Assembly (NCBI GenBank): GCA_032358165.1
Contig: JAALGY010000059.1
Coordinates: 620,001 to 684,000, forward strand
From: Diplosphaera chodatii
Lineage: Eukaryota > Chlorophyta > Trebouxiophyceae > Prasiolales > Stichococcaceae
Reading direction: 5' to 3'
Length of the DNA: 64,000 nt
Shown here: positions 47,930 through 61,300 of the stretch, in pieces
How positions within the stretch are numbered: position 1 is the first letter of the stretch
Layout: every line of letters starts with the position of its first letter
Position numbers and translations under genes: made by a program
The notes under the pieces: generated by a model
Seen by the model: only the letters and a program-made list of their open reading frames with translations
The model's database searches: none
Told to the model about the DNA's origin: nothing

Positions 47930-50418
47930 TGCCGGCAGTACCTAGCCACAGAGGCACAAATGCGTCACACAACTATACCCGCGGGTCCACCACCCCGCAG
48001 GGTGCGCATGCAAGTCTAGTAAGCATGCCACCTGCTTTCGAGGTGTTCCGGGGCGCCAGGGCGTAACATCTGCCCCAGCCCTGTAACACCTGGCTATATC
48101 GGCATGAACGGTCGTGCACGATGTCAGGTGAAAGCGCGCGTTCGACTGCACTAGGATCAATTTCCAACAACCTAAGGCATGCCATGGCAATGCGCTCGGC
48201 CGTAAATAGCCGTTGGTGCGGATTCGAGGCAGTCACGGGGCTGACGCATGTACCCAACACTGATCGCCCATCCTGGTGCCAGCCTTGGGAGGCATGCAAC
48301 CACCCACAATCGTGCCTCAATTGCATTTTGATCAGGCTGTATGAAGGAAGACATGCAGTTGCCGCTTGGACACTGTGCCTGGGATGTGCCCTGTGCGAAC
48401 GACGACGTCACTTTTGGTGAGCACGGAAACGTCGTGACGTCGGGCGCGGCGAAGGAGCGGCGCGAGATGTACTGATCTGTTTCGTTTTGCTGGTGCGTTA
48501 TATGAATGCTGATCGCGACTGCAATCCGCGGAAGGGTCAAAGTATGACAGAACCTCTGTTCGCGGCGGCTAGCTGTGTTGTGCCGTCATGCACCAGGCTA
48601 GCTGTTGCGCGCCATCAGGGAACGCCAGCGACTGAGCAGAGTCTCACTTATTGCACCATTTGCGGCCATGCTGTGCCAGATAGAGGACTCAAACACCTCA
48701 GGCGCGCGACCCTCCAACTGTACCGTCGGCAAGGACCCAGGGCAAAAACCTGTGCATGAACGACGCACCGTGACGCGCATTTCTCCCTGTTGGCACCCGC
48801 GAAGCCACAGCTGCCGAGAAGAGGTGTCGGGAAGGCTGATGCTGCCGACAATGCGCAGAGTGGTCAATACTACCCCGGAGTTGGCCGTGTGAATGCAACG
48901 CGAGTGCCAGGAACGGCCACGACAGCTGTGAGCGATCATTATCAAACACCCCACTCTCACGTGATCAGCTGTGCAACAGCTCTGTTGCATCCAGCTGCGC
49001 CTTCCCAGCAGGGGTGCTCACAGTTCCGCAAGATCGTCAAGGGAAGAAGCGCCAGCTGTGCTGAGCATCAACACGTGCATGGATGCTGCATCGGCGGCTG
49101 TGCCGTTGCGTCGTCAGCGCCAGCGGAAGTCTGCTGATCCCATGCACGCAGGTCGGATGCAGTCTCAACAACAGACTGTGTGTGCTGCTGCACTACCTCC
49201 ATTGCCGCCGCGCCGTGCCATGGCACGCAGGCCGCGGCTGCGAATTTCACGCTGTCGGTCTGTACTTTCTCGTCTGCATCACATTCTTAATAGCACGCAC
49301 ATGCGCGCGCGGTGTAAGGCCACCGCACCGCGCTTCCTTTTGTTCATGAAGTGCGTGATCACGCACATACAGTAGTGACGGGTCCTCATTGCTGTATGTG
49401 CGCCAGCAGACTATCATGAAGGCGCTGCCAGTGCACCGCTTGCACAACTCAGCAGCCTGTGCATGCAGCTACCTGCGGTTGAAGATGAGAATCAGACGCA
49501 TAGACTGCATACGGCCATGCTGACAAGGAGTGATGACAACGTTGTAGTGACGCTGCACATGTACAGCGCAGCGGGGATGACACTGCCCTGGAAGGTGTGT
49601 GGTGGTACGCCGTATATCGGGACATGCACAAGTGCACGGTGTGATATCCAAGATGATGTCTGGTGCTCGGTACAAGCGCTGCCACACAGCCGTTACTTGT
49701 GCACAAAGCAGTCCAGCAATCGCATGTTCAGGCACATGCAGGAAAGTCCATGGGATCTCAAGTCCATGCTGCGCATTCAATCGTCACACATATAATCTAA
49801 AGTAACACGAACATATACCCGGCCGCCGACACCACAATGCGCGACGTCGGCGGCCTCTGTTGTATGTGAGACAGCGACCCTGTTCTATTTGCCGGCCGGC
49901 AGCTGATGACCGCTCACAGCGGCAACAGTTATCGAGGGGCATTGGCGACACAATCATATTTAGCATCTAGAAGCACCCCCTCAAAAAGCCGATTTGCTCG
50001 CCGCGGCACTGCCTGCCGTGCGTGGTGCAGCAAGTCCGCACGGCAGGCAGGGCAGCGGTGCATGGAAACAATGATATACCAACCCCTTGCCGTTCGTCTC
50101 CTTGTGATTCAACGTGCTAATAGGTCACAGGGCCCAGTTTGCCTGGCGCCCTGGTGGTATGTTCGCAGACCAGCGCAGCAGCTACAAAGGGCAGGATCAC
50201 CCGTCAGGATCTTGTGGATCGATCGTGGGTGGGTCAGTCTGATGTCTCCGTGCCTGCTATCTGTGCTTGCGCAGGTTAACCTTGCTCGGCCTGAAGGAGG
50301 CACGCAGCAAGCAGCCGCCGGCGGATGTTTGCTGTGCAGTCCATGCCGTGCCTCCCATGCTGATTTGGGTGCTGCCACGGATGCAAGGCAGCGCTCCGTG
50401 TATGGGCCGCTGGCGGCG
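47930..50418. other. Intergenic region between MCO1 and MCO2
   Basis: About 2.5 kb with no gene I can support; open frames present lack recognisable domains. It should contain the missing first exon and promoter of MCO1 at its left side and the MCO2 3' flank at its right side, including the hairpin at 50001-50058. Confidence 0.4.
50001..50058. repeat. Imperfect 22-bp hairpin 3' of multicopper oxidase 2
   Basis: Arms 50001-50022 and 50037-50058 are reverse complements except for two positions (inner 14 perfect), with a 14-nt loop. Lies about 360 bp beyond the MCO2 stop and shares ACTGCCTGC with the hairpin behind MCO1. Confidence 0.75.
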
Positions 50419-53400
50419 TCAACCAACCACCGGCGCAGGGCAGTTGGGCAGCCAGAAGTTCGATGGGTCGTTGAGCGGGCTGCCAGGTGGCGGCTGCAGC
50501 AACATATCAATGTGGTGGTGGTGTGATCCGTCACCTCAGCGGTTAGGCCCGCATTGGACTGATATGTACAAGCATGGTGCACAGACACAAGTGCAAATTT
50601 GGAGCTGCAGGCAGGAGTATGTACATGCACGTTGATGCACTCGCGCACATAGAATATGTCGTAGTATCCCCGGTCCAGCAGACCCTGCACACAGAGCCAC
50701 CACACACATGCTGTGCCTCTACCACTTGAATGTGGATGTCTGTGCACTGCGCTGACAAATGGTGCTAGGCTGCTGTGCTGGCTGCCAGTCTGGGCGCATA
50801 AGTAGGCATGCCGCAGCAGCGTGCATGTGTTCTAGCGCCACACGTTCATCAGGTTCTATCTACCTGGATGTAAGCGGCGTTGAAGGTAGGAGCACTGGCG
50901 GTGATGTAGGTGGTGTCGCGCCAGTCGCCCCACTGGATGCCCAGCTCCGGGGGCGAGGAGTTTCGGAGCAACGTGACATTGAACTGCGGAGTGGAGTTGA
51001 CTGTCTTTCCTTGCAGCGAATCCGACACCTGTGCACGCACAACACAGCACCAGATTTAGTTTGATGCGCCTCTGAATGAACGGCAATAGCAAAACTCCGC
51101 TTCATGCACATCAAGATGCATCACAGCCAGCTACCACGCACACCACCTCCAAACGGAGTGATGCAGAGAGCAGAGCACAACGAAAAGGGATCTGTAGACC
51201 CGCTCACCATGAAGGCGCGCATCATTTCGTGGTCCTCGTGCACGCCATTGTGGCAGTGCATCATGTACTCGCCCAGGTGCGGGCCGTAGCGAGCTGCTAT
51301 GATGGCCTCGCCAATATTTGCGCCGATGTGCATGACCTGCAGCAGATTGCCAGCGCACTCGGGGCTGCAGTGCTGAGTGTCTGCAACAATGCAGCCAGCC
51401 AGCTGGCGTGAGTGTCACTGACATCAGGAAAGAGACAAGTTGTCAGCAGCACGCCCACATCTTTAGGAACATTCTGGTACTCTGGTGGGCATGGCCGCCA
51501 GCCGCTGTCCTTGATCGCGAGGCAGAAGAAGTCCTGTCAAGACCAGACAACCACGTTAACACAGATGGCAGATCCCGCGCCATGCCTCGGCACAGGCTGC
51601 ACACAGCTTGAGATGCTTATGGCAGCGCCAGCACACTTGAGCTTCGGTGTAAAGGAGGTTTGGCGCAGCTGGACAGCAGCAGCCAGGCGACGTGCATCAC
51701 AATATTGGCATCTCCGATGTGACTCTCACCACAAGGTGGACGTGGATGGGGTGAATCCAGCCGCCGCCCGCCTTCAGATTCCAGAGCTCAATAGTGTTTT
51801 GGCCCACGTCCTGCAATGGACCAAGCCACATCAGCAGCCTGAAGCATGCACTGGCGTGTACTGCACGACAAATATATAGCACAGAAAGCCTGCCTATCTC
51901 TATCTCACGGCTACACATGCGGTCCGGCAGGTTCTGCAAGTGACGCACATCATACTCGATGTGAGGTTTCCCCGGCAGTTTCGGATCTTTGTAGTCCCAG
52001 CCTCTGCAAGTGTTGCGCAAAGCCATCGTGAGTTGACGCTTGGTTTGTGCGCAACGAGAGCGCACTGTGCTCGACAGTGTCAGCGCATAGCAATGCCGAC
52101 ATACATGCTTGCAACAGGTGCAGAATGTTTGCTGCACAAGCAAAGCACCCCACATACTCTTGTTACTGCAAAGCAGGTACGTAGGTCACCTGCCATTGAA
52201 CTGCATGAATGAACGCAGCAATGGTCAGGTGTATGTGTCGCTGTACGCAGATGAATAGGTGACCAGTACAGCAACATGTGAGCATGGGATAGATGCGGCA
52301 TGCTTAATCTGCAGACAAAGCTAGGTAGGGATCAAGATCGCACCACCCAGAGGCCGCCGCCTTTGCCAAACTCAAGCTGGCGGTCATACTCGCCTCTCAG
52401 TGCCCGCTTCTGATACTCCTGCACGTGCACCAATGCTTGGGTATTCCTATTGCCATCATATCAAACATTTGACATCAGCCGCTGTATCCTGTCAACCAGA
52501 GGATACATCGACAGCTTTCGGGTTGCTGAAGCGGCAGCACAATGCACAGTCTGAAATGATGCAGAGCTTCAGCCTGCCCTGAAACAGCGTGCATGATTGC
52601 GTCCGACAGGCTGCCTACCTCAAGGATGCTCTGGGGCAGCGGACCGGTGAGCCGTTCCTGGTTGAAGGCATTGAGGTTGGGGGCGGGCGCATTGGCAACA
52701 GCAGCGCCGACGTTGATCTTCATGATCAGGTGGCTGTGGCAGAAGAAGGGCGTCAGGCTGGTGGTGAGCGTCGCGTTGGGTTTGTTGATGAGGTACAGAG
52801 GCTGTCCCGAATACGCTGCGAAGTCGCACACCTGCAGGCGCACGAGCGACAGAAGCGTCAAGGTACCTGCCATTCAGCTGCTCAAACCCAACTATGTCCC
52901 GATGATTTTGACAGAAACATGCACAGCATGGAAAAGCAGTGCGCAGCGGAGGTTCTCACCACATCCCAGCGGTAGGCCACATCAGTGAGCAGCCCCTCTA
53001 CAGGCCAGGGCTTGGGTACATCTGCAAAGCCACCTTCACCACCGATAATCTTGCAGATCTTGCTGCTGACTTCAGCCCCAGCAGCGTTCCAGAGCTGCAA
53101 CACCGCAGCACTTGCAGTTGCTGAATGATAACATTCGTTGATGTGTGCTCAGTTGACCACCATCAGCAGGGAGTAAACACTTCAGAGCTAGCACATTTGG
53201 TATACTCTGATGGCAAGGTTCCACACCTGCAGGATCCACGGGCGGGAAATGCTGGCGCCTGAGCCGAGGGAAACTTGCTATCAGACAGGACCAGCAGACC
53301 CACCCGGCAGGCGCAGCATGTGAAGGGCATCAGGGCTCGTGCAACAACATAGGGGCAGCATCGCCAAAGAATCACATGCTATGATCACTGCACCTAGGAT

Positions 53401-56332
53401 GTGGAAACGATTCCAGTTGGCCCCCAAGCCCAAGACCGGCCATGGCACCGCATTCACGGCATTGATGTCACCCCAGAGGTCGTCCTGGTGCACGCCTGCA
53501 GACATGCGACAGTGAATCACGTCAGCATATTGGCACAGCAGCTTCTCCCGTGCAGTCTATCTGGACAACACGGTTTGAGTGCATTTGACCAGCAAAAAGC
53601 CTGCAGTGCGGGCATGTCGGTTCGCAGCCATCTGCCAAGCTTCTGAACACACCCTGGCGGTCATAGCGCAGGCGGCAGACGCCCGGCTCGCCCGCCCGGG
53701 GGCCAGACAGCACGTAGTCTGATAGCATCAGGTTGTGCTCGATGACGCGGGGCCTCCCCGCCGCGCCGTCAACCTGTCGGGCAGGTTGTTGTTGTATTTG
53801 ACCTGTTCTGCTCATTGGGCGACCCAGATCTGACTCAACAGCACCGATGGTGTGCAGCACAGGCTGTGTACCTGTACTGGTACTGGCCAACTGTCCCAGC
53901 AGGCAAAGTGAGCACACAAGCTTCGTGCGCAAGGATCAGCTGGGACAGGGCTCTGCAGTGTTTTCACCTGGAAGGGATCCTGCTCGCCAGAGCAAGCCCG
54001 CACGAGGTTCATGCTTGCCAGCCCTGCTCACGAGGCAGGTTGCACTACTTGACAGCCTGTCGCCACTGCATTGGATATGCTGCGGCAGTCACATGCCAGG
54101 GCAGTAAGGCATGCCAGCCTCTGGCCGAGCGTTCGCTCACCAGCATACACATTCTCTGATGTGATACCGACTGCATGGTCATGGTACCAAAGTGTGGCCG
54201 GCCTGAGGCCAAGGAACAATGTGAGGGCCGACACACATCACAGACGGACACGCTCACACTCAAAGTAAAACCATTGGACCACCATGCAATGTCCGAGTTT
54301 CAAAGTTTGCAACGTCACGTGCTCTGACAGTTTGCACACGCATGTGTTAGTGTGCGTGTGGCAAAAATGAGATACACTGACATGGCGGGCACCTGTTGTT
54401 CGGGATGACATAGTCCTGCAGGAGGCAAAAACATAGTTGGTAGGCAGTGCGACATGCAGTGTCCACACAGGCACCTGTATCAAGCTGACTCGGAGCTTGT
54501 GTAAGCAGCTCGAGCAATGACCCACCTTGGTCTCGCCGGCGCAGATGTACTGCTCCGCCCAGCCGTCCATGTCGGACGTGGACGCCTCCCCGTGGTGGTG
54601 CTGGAAAAATATTAAGAATTTATTTCAGCTGATTGTACTTTGTTAAACAAACCCTTTAAAAACGTGAATTAGAAAGTACCGAGATGATTCTGAAATTGTA
54701 CGAGAGGACCTGAAAGAACGTACCACCGTGAAGCCCCGCCCCGCGCCGGGCGCCAGGCCGGGGGTGTGCGGCATGCGCTCGGCGCGGTCCCGGCAGATGT
54801 CCTTGGTCTCTGCACCACATTGGGCATGTGTCCGTGCGCATGTCGCAGCAATCGACGCATATGTGTGGACACATTTGGCTGCTGCACTGAAGTGCTGCCG
54901 CACTGGTCTGCCCGACGAAAAGTACGGCGCTGGGCACATGCTACTGCTGTCACTGTAGTCTCCTTCCCAGGCACGGAGAACGCACCGTCAGATCCGGCGT
55001 TCCCAGGACCAGCCGGCGGGAAGAACGGGGAGTTGGGGGACACATTGTTAGTGAAGCGCGCGACATGTGGGACGCCCCTGCACAGCACCACAGCTACACC
55101 AGTTTAGCCTGAAACACCCACGAGTTCAACGACAGCTCGTCTTGGGGGAAGGAGCACAGCTGGGGAGGCTTTCTGGGTATAGAACACTGGCACATTGGCG
55201 CCCAATGGATGCAGCGCTGGGAGGGGATGCAATTGGCGCACGTGAGCCTGTCGAGAAGGGGACCTGGCACCATCCGGTTGTAGCCCAGCATTGGCACGGC
55301 TGCACCAGCGCAGGCCGTCCCCGTGAGGCCGAAGTCGTATCTGATCTCCTCGATGCTGAACTGCAAGTCGATGAACAAGCAACCTGGTGTCACGACGATG
55401 ATGCGGCGTGCGAGCACAGCCGCACATCTGGGGTGGAGCCTCATAGGGCTTGAGATGGCATGACATCGGGTCAGCAACAGCAGGTCGCAGATGGCAAAGT
55501 GTACCTCATAGCCTTCGGTGCAGGTGCCGTCCTACAAGCAAGAACCACTTGTTCATTCGTGACATCACTGAAGTGGTTGCCGCGATGCATGTAGTCTGGT
55601 GCTGGGTATGTGCCATCTGCGCACAAATGTATGTGTAGAACCATGCTGAGGACAGGCAGGAACGTATTGCCACTATGGACGCACCGCATTGCAGGTCAAG
55701 CCAACTTGGGGGCTGAGGAGTGTCAGGGGCTTGAAGGGCTGGGCGAAGACGAATGGTGCCGTCGGGAATGGGCTCGATGGAAAACCATTCACCTGCAGAG
55801 ATAGGTATCATCGTCTGCTGCGCTGCACTGTGACGTTTTCAGTGCCACAGCACGCCGACTGGTACCAGCAATGCAGATGATCATTGTCCGTTGACAGTCG
55901 ACAGCAAGATGCTGTAAAATGTTCAGGTTATTGCTGTCAGGATCGCAGCATCGAGAGTCTGACAAGGGAGGCGGGGCGCACGTCATATGTCTGCCCCTGC
56001 GGCAGCACTTTGCACTCCGTGTCCTTGAAGGGCGATGGCCCCAGCGGGTCGAAGACCTTGGGGTTGCTGGTGGGGCTGCCGCTGCCGCTGCCGCTGCCGC
56101 TGCTGCTTCCGCTGCCACTGCCGCTGCCACTTCCCCCGCCACCACTGGCGGTTGGTGTTGGGGATCCGGATCCGGAGCCCCTCGGAGCGAGGGTGCGCTG
56201 CTGCTGCAGTATGGTTCGCCCGCCACGCGCGGCGTCCGTGCCCACGGCGGCCAGCAGCAAGGCCGTCAGTAGCACACTCAGCGCCTGTGAGACAGAGTCA
56301 ACGATTAATCGAGCCGGCCGCCAGATGTCCAT
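50419..56332 (-). CDS. Multicopper oxidase 2 (CotA/laccase-like, secreted)
   Basis: Tandem paralogue of the genes at 42.0-47.9 and 58.3-63.9 kb with nearly identical exon order. Possible start ATG 56332 (MDIWRPARLIVDSVSQ) runs in frame into the hydrophobic ALSVLLTALLLAAVG and a (Gly-Ser)n linker before PKVFDPLGPSPF. Alternatively CTCACAG before ALSVLL is an acceptor and the start is further upstream. Copper motifs: VVHHHGEAS (about 54600), LWYHDHAVG (about 54190), GWIHPIHVHL (about 51750), YMMHCHNGVHEDHEMM (about 51220-51270). Also TPFFCHSHLIMKINVG (about 52750), SRPWILQ and an 11-nt exon (52190-52200, FNG). Ends SNFWLPNCPAPVVG, stop 50421-50419. All ligands intact. Confidence 0.87.
52190..52200 (-). 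other. 11-nt microexon of multicopper oxidase 2
   Basis: TTCAATGGCAG (minus) between ATGCAG and GTGACC, giving F-N-G-R with the next exon, same phase and position as in MCO1. Confidence 0.8.
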
Positions 56333-58346
56333 CAGAAGCTGGCTGCCTGCAGCAGCGCTGCGTGTGGCCGGACCGCATGTTGATTCAACCAGATCGTCAG
56401 CGCGGCCAGATGCCCAAGCTGTGCAACATGTGGCTGCACGGTTGGCGCAGGTACACACTCGCACATCATGCTGGTGAGCCGATCGGCCTCTGACTTTGCA
56501 CGCTGACGCTCTCACATTGTGTCACGATCGTCATTCCTTTATGCTTTGAAAGCGGCAGAATGGTGTTGACACACATGCGTGCGTGTCCGTTTGTCATCGC
56601 GGACGGTCCAAAGGTGCTTGCTGACGCACGCTGACTGTCGTTCAGCTGGCCCTGACGCAGCTTCACCGATGTGCAATAGCTGATAGAACGCCTTCGAATC
56701 ATCCTGAGCCCTGCGGCTGACATCGCGGCGGTGGAGATCGTCCTAAATTTGTGCGCTCGGACGTCACGCATGTTATGTTGTCACGCACAAAAGACTGACC
56801 TTCACGGACGTCATGGGAAACGGCAACCAAACGCAAGGCTGCGTTCACGACGTTCAATCCCATCTGGCTAAATGATCGCACCAGACATTGCATCAAGGGT
56901 GACGGATGCATATGCTCGATCCGTGCCTGAGGTCAAATCAGCATGTTGCCGAGCTGTTGACTCTGCCTGTGCTTGATCGCTCGACCGCGTGCAAGGTAGC
57001 ACTCGAGTTACGTTTGATTCTGTGTCTTTCTGAGACGCGTGAGCGTGAATCATGCGCGCTGAAAGTGCATCCCAGCATGCATGGTGACCAGAGTCGTACA
57101 GGCCGCGAGGCACAGGCACACAACCTGCGCCTCGCATAGCATGACATTCGTACCATATCGCGCATGGCTCCCTGATGGCTGCGGTGCGGACGCACTGCGC
57201 GGAGTGGAAGTGCCGCGAGGGGCTGGTGCTGCCTTGAAGGCACCGTGTCTCCCGAGTGCTACCCCAGAGTTGCAATGTTACGTCGATTCGAGTTGCAGAA
57301 CCTGCCACGACACCCCTGGACATTACTTCGACGCTACATTGTCACTGCTGTCACCTGTCAGGAAGCTCTTGCGTCTGTTGGAGACGCTCTTGAATACACA
57401 CGGCTCACAGATTCACCGGACATGTGGTGCATGATCATCTGCACACGTACGCCGCGCATGCCAGGGACCGCATGCAAAATGACTGTGTTGTCTGCACATT
57501 GGATGATGACGGTGTGATTAACGTATTGCCTCTCCACTTTCAAGGTTCACAACAGACGGATGCACGGTCTGATTGGCATGGTATGCATGACTGCATGCGC
57601 AGCTAGCTAGGAAAGCTGCGTTCACGTGCCGCAGTGCCGTGCGGCTGATATCACGCATGTGTGTAACATGCTTTGCTGCATGTATGGGTCCAAGCTGCGG
57701 TGGCGGGGGTGGGTGATGTTGTCGACCCCAGCTGAGAAAGCAGGGGATGGAGGCCACATGCATGCCGTGCGCCGCCGCGCCGTCAAGCTGGGCCGTCATT
57801 GATGCAGCATGCATGACGAGCGAGCTATATTTACACTGGCGATACCAAGCTAACAGCATACCCAGCTAGCTGATGGAAACAATCTACCAAACAATGCTGC
57901 GCACAAGCACGTACACTTGTAGGTGTCATGGTAGTACTTCATGTGCGTGGTGCAAGCAGATTCGCGCATTTCATGCAAGAGCTGAACATATTCTTCACCC
58001 GCCGGTCAACCACATTCGTTCACGTTCTGGATGCTTCTGTTGTTCATTGATTTCTGTGTTGGCTTCGCTGTCTTCCATGAATTCAACCAACTTCGATCAT
58101 CTACCAGGCCGCCTTTGACATGCCCCAGTCGGTGGCCTTCGCCCTGCTATATCAGCCACACGCTGGAGCGCTGAATTGCCAGCCTGCAAGGAATGCCTAT
58201 TTGTTGGCTGCATGCAAGGGCCAACTTGGCAGATGGAGCTGAGGTCAGGCCTTTTGCAGTCTGTCAATGCAATATCATCAGCACCTAGTATAGTGTACGT
58301 ACACTCACACCTCACCATGTGTCTGCATCATGCTTCCTTTGCAGTC
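56333..58346. other. Intergenic region between MCO2 and MCO3
   Basis: About 2 kb without a supported gene. It should hold the MCO2 promoter and MCO3 3' flank. No hairpin comparable to those behind MCO1 and MCO2 was found here by eye. Confidence 0.4.
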
Positions 58347-61300
58347 TCAACCAACGATCGCTGTGCGTCCAGGCGCTGCAGCGCAGCTGGGCAGCCAGAA
58401 GTTGGCCGCTGGGTCGTTGAGCGGGCTGCCGGCTGGCGGCTGCAGGCATGTGTCACAATATGATCAGCAACAGCACCGCATTGCGCTAGGATTAGCGCCA
58501 CTTCGGCAGCGTTGATCATGCAGCCCAATCTGTTTCAAAGGCAATAGCAGAATGAGCAGGTGTAGCTACTCACGTAAAAGATGTTGTAGTAGCCCCGGTT
58601 AAGCAACATCTGCAGAGTGAGGAAGGACGCCAGTTGCTGCAGGCCGTACACATGCCATGTAGGTTGCACGGTGCGCATGAACGAACCCTGTGGCAGAGGA
58701 ACTTGCTGCAAAACTGTGCAGAACAGCCGATGCCGGCCATGCCGAGTTCGTACCAAGATATGCTGATCATTGAAGAGTGGCGCGTTGGCACCAACGTAGG
58801 TGGTGTCGCGCCAGTCGCCCCACTGCATGCCCAGCTCGGGGGGCGTGTCCCTTAGCAGCGAGACATTGAACTGCGGCGTGGATTTGAATGTCTTGCCATC
58901 AATGGAATTCGACACCTGCACATGCAATCAGTCGTGTGATCGCTGCAAGTGGTTCGGCGCTGCTCACACTCATGAGCAGCCGACAGGATGACCCATTGCA
59001 TGGATGCATGTCGTTTGTGAGACCTGGCAGCATGTCACGATGATCACACGCATGCTGAAGACCATGCGGACCCCACCATGAAGGCGCGCATCATCTCGTG
59101 GTCCTCGTGCACGCCGTTGTGGCAGTGGAACATGTACTCGCCCAGGTGCGGCCCAAAACGTGCCGCTACAATGACCTCGCCGACGTTGGCGCCGATGTGG
59201 AGGCTGTCTTTTGGTACGTTGTTGTACTCTTGTGGGCACGGTCGCCAGCCGCTGTCCTTGATAGCCAGGCAGAAGAAGTCCTCCAGAAAAACACATCATG
59301 TCAGGCTGGACTGCAGCATACATATTGAAGGGCGCAGGTAGCGTCTGATAAAACACGATGGTAGGAGCAGACTGCTAGCCTGACGTTTGCTGGTGAGGTT
59401 GCCTGATAGATGAGACCTAATCTATGTGCAGCAGAGCGCTGGCAGGGTCGTGCATGCTGAGACCAACGCTGCTCAAATCTACATCCCCAGTGCACTGGTG
59501 CTGAGCATGCAATACAGGATGCAATGTAGGCTCACCACCAGGTGGACATGGATGGGGTGGATCCAGCCGCCACCTGACTTGAAGTTCCAGAGCTCAATGT
59601 TGTTCTGGCCCACGTTCTGCGGCCATATATACACACCATCACCTCAGCTGGCGCACAGGAGAGCAAGAGAGGTGTAGCAATGTGAGCAGCACACAACACC
59701 CATTGGAGGACCAGTACAAACAAGGGTGTCGTCACGCTTGAGGCCTGTGCTGCGATGCAGCTGCCGCTACTTTGCAATGACTCACATCGTATTCGATGTG
59801 AGGTTTCCCAGGGAACAATGGGTCCTTGTAGTCCCAGCCTCTGCAGACCGCAATGGTTTTTAGCACATGCAGAGGACGGCGATGATACACACGCAGCACA
59901 AGCAGCGGTGCTGCGAGCGTCATTCACATGTCAGACAAGCTGTTAGTTATGGTGTCAACTCTGCAACCTCACAACGTACCTGCCGTTGACCTGTATAGCA
60001 CAGGCAGCCCAGTCTCTCTCAATATGTGTCACAATGCTCCACAACGTCAAGCGTCAGCAGTGCACATAATGAGCCTCGGGCCAAATTGTGCACAGCCAGC
60101 GGAAAGTGCACTACAACTAAGGACACACCACCCAGATGCCGCCGCCACGGCCGAAGTCAATCTGCCGATCATATTCGCCCTTCAGAGCACGCTGCTGAAG
60201 GTCCTGCAGTGCAGGAGCAGAGTGTGCCTGATCGCTGACCGCTCGTAGTGCGTGACCATGCTGGTTGCTGGCGTGACAACACCAGCTGCTCACCTTCACG
60301 AGGTCCAGGGGCAGCGGTCCGGTGCGCAGCTCGTTGTTGAACGCATTCAGGTTTGGTGCGCTGGCGGCTGCATCGGGGGCGCCAACGTTGATCTTCATGA
60401 CCAGGTGGCTGTGGCAGAAGAAGGGCGTGTCGCTGGTGGTGACGGCCGGGTTGGGCTTGTTGATGAGGTACAGGGGCCTGCCCGACTGGCCCGTGAAGTC
60501 GCACACCTGAGCGCAGGCGCCAGGCGTCAACATGGCCATCGACATTGTGTTCACCCTCGGTTGGTGTCAATGTCTGCCATGAAAGGCTTGTGACCATTTG
60601 TGGGAGTGTTGGCAGCTGCAAACGTTGGTGAAACAGTGGCAAGGTGTGAACACACATGGGCAACTTTGCAGGGCCTCACCACGTCCCAGCGGTAAGCCAC
60701 ATCGGTGAGCAGCCCATCTGCAGGCCAGGCTTTGGGTGTGTCCGCAAAGCCGCCCTCACCGCCCAGGATCCTGCAGATCTTGTTGCTGACCTCTGCCCCG
60801 GTCGAGTCCCACAGCTGTACACAGGCAAATCAGTGCTCGTGTTGTCTGCTGCTCGAACAGCGCACAATCAAGGTTGACTTGGACGCTGCAGTATGTTAGT
60901 AAATCTGGAGCGGGAAGGGTGGGGCAGAGACACCTGAAGGATCCACGGGCGTGACTCACTTGCACCTGAACAGGAGGGATGAGCAGTTGCCTCAACGGTC
61001 GTTCATAGCAGTGTCGCCAATGCACAGACAATAGACACGCACTGCACGAAAGTCCCGGATGCATCATATCCCAGAGGGTGGGACCTCGAGGATGGACTCA
61101 CCCAAGATCCGGAAGCGGTTCCAAGTGGCGCTCACATTGAGCACAGGCCACGGCACGCCGTTGACTGCATTGATGTCACCAAAGAGGTCGTCCTCGTGCA
61201 CACCTGCAAGGCCAGGGCAATGTCAGGATGCCATCTGCAGCAGCTTGCCATTGCTGATGCAGCCAGGCGCCACAGCTGGGCTGGCGCACAGATTATGAAA

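Noticed and set aside
48121..49380. Several 60-130 codon frames in the MCO1-MCO2 intergenic region
   Set aside because: No recognisable domains, no consistent splice continuation, overlapping frames on both strands.
57700..57850. Search for a third MCO-type hairpin behind MCO3
   Set aside because: Only short, broken complementarity around CATGCATG; nothing comparable to the two hairpins behind MCO1 and MCO2.
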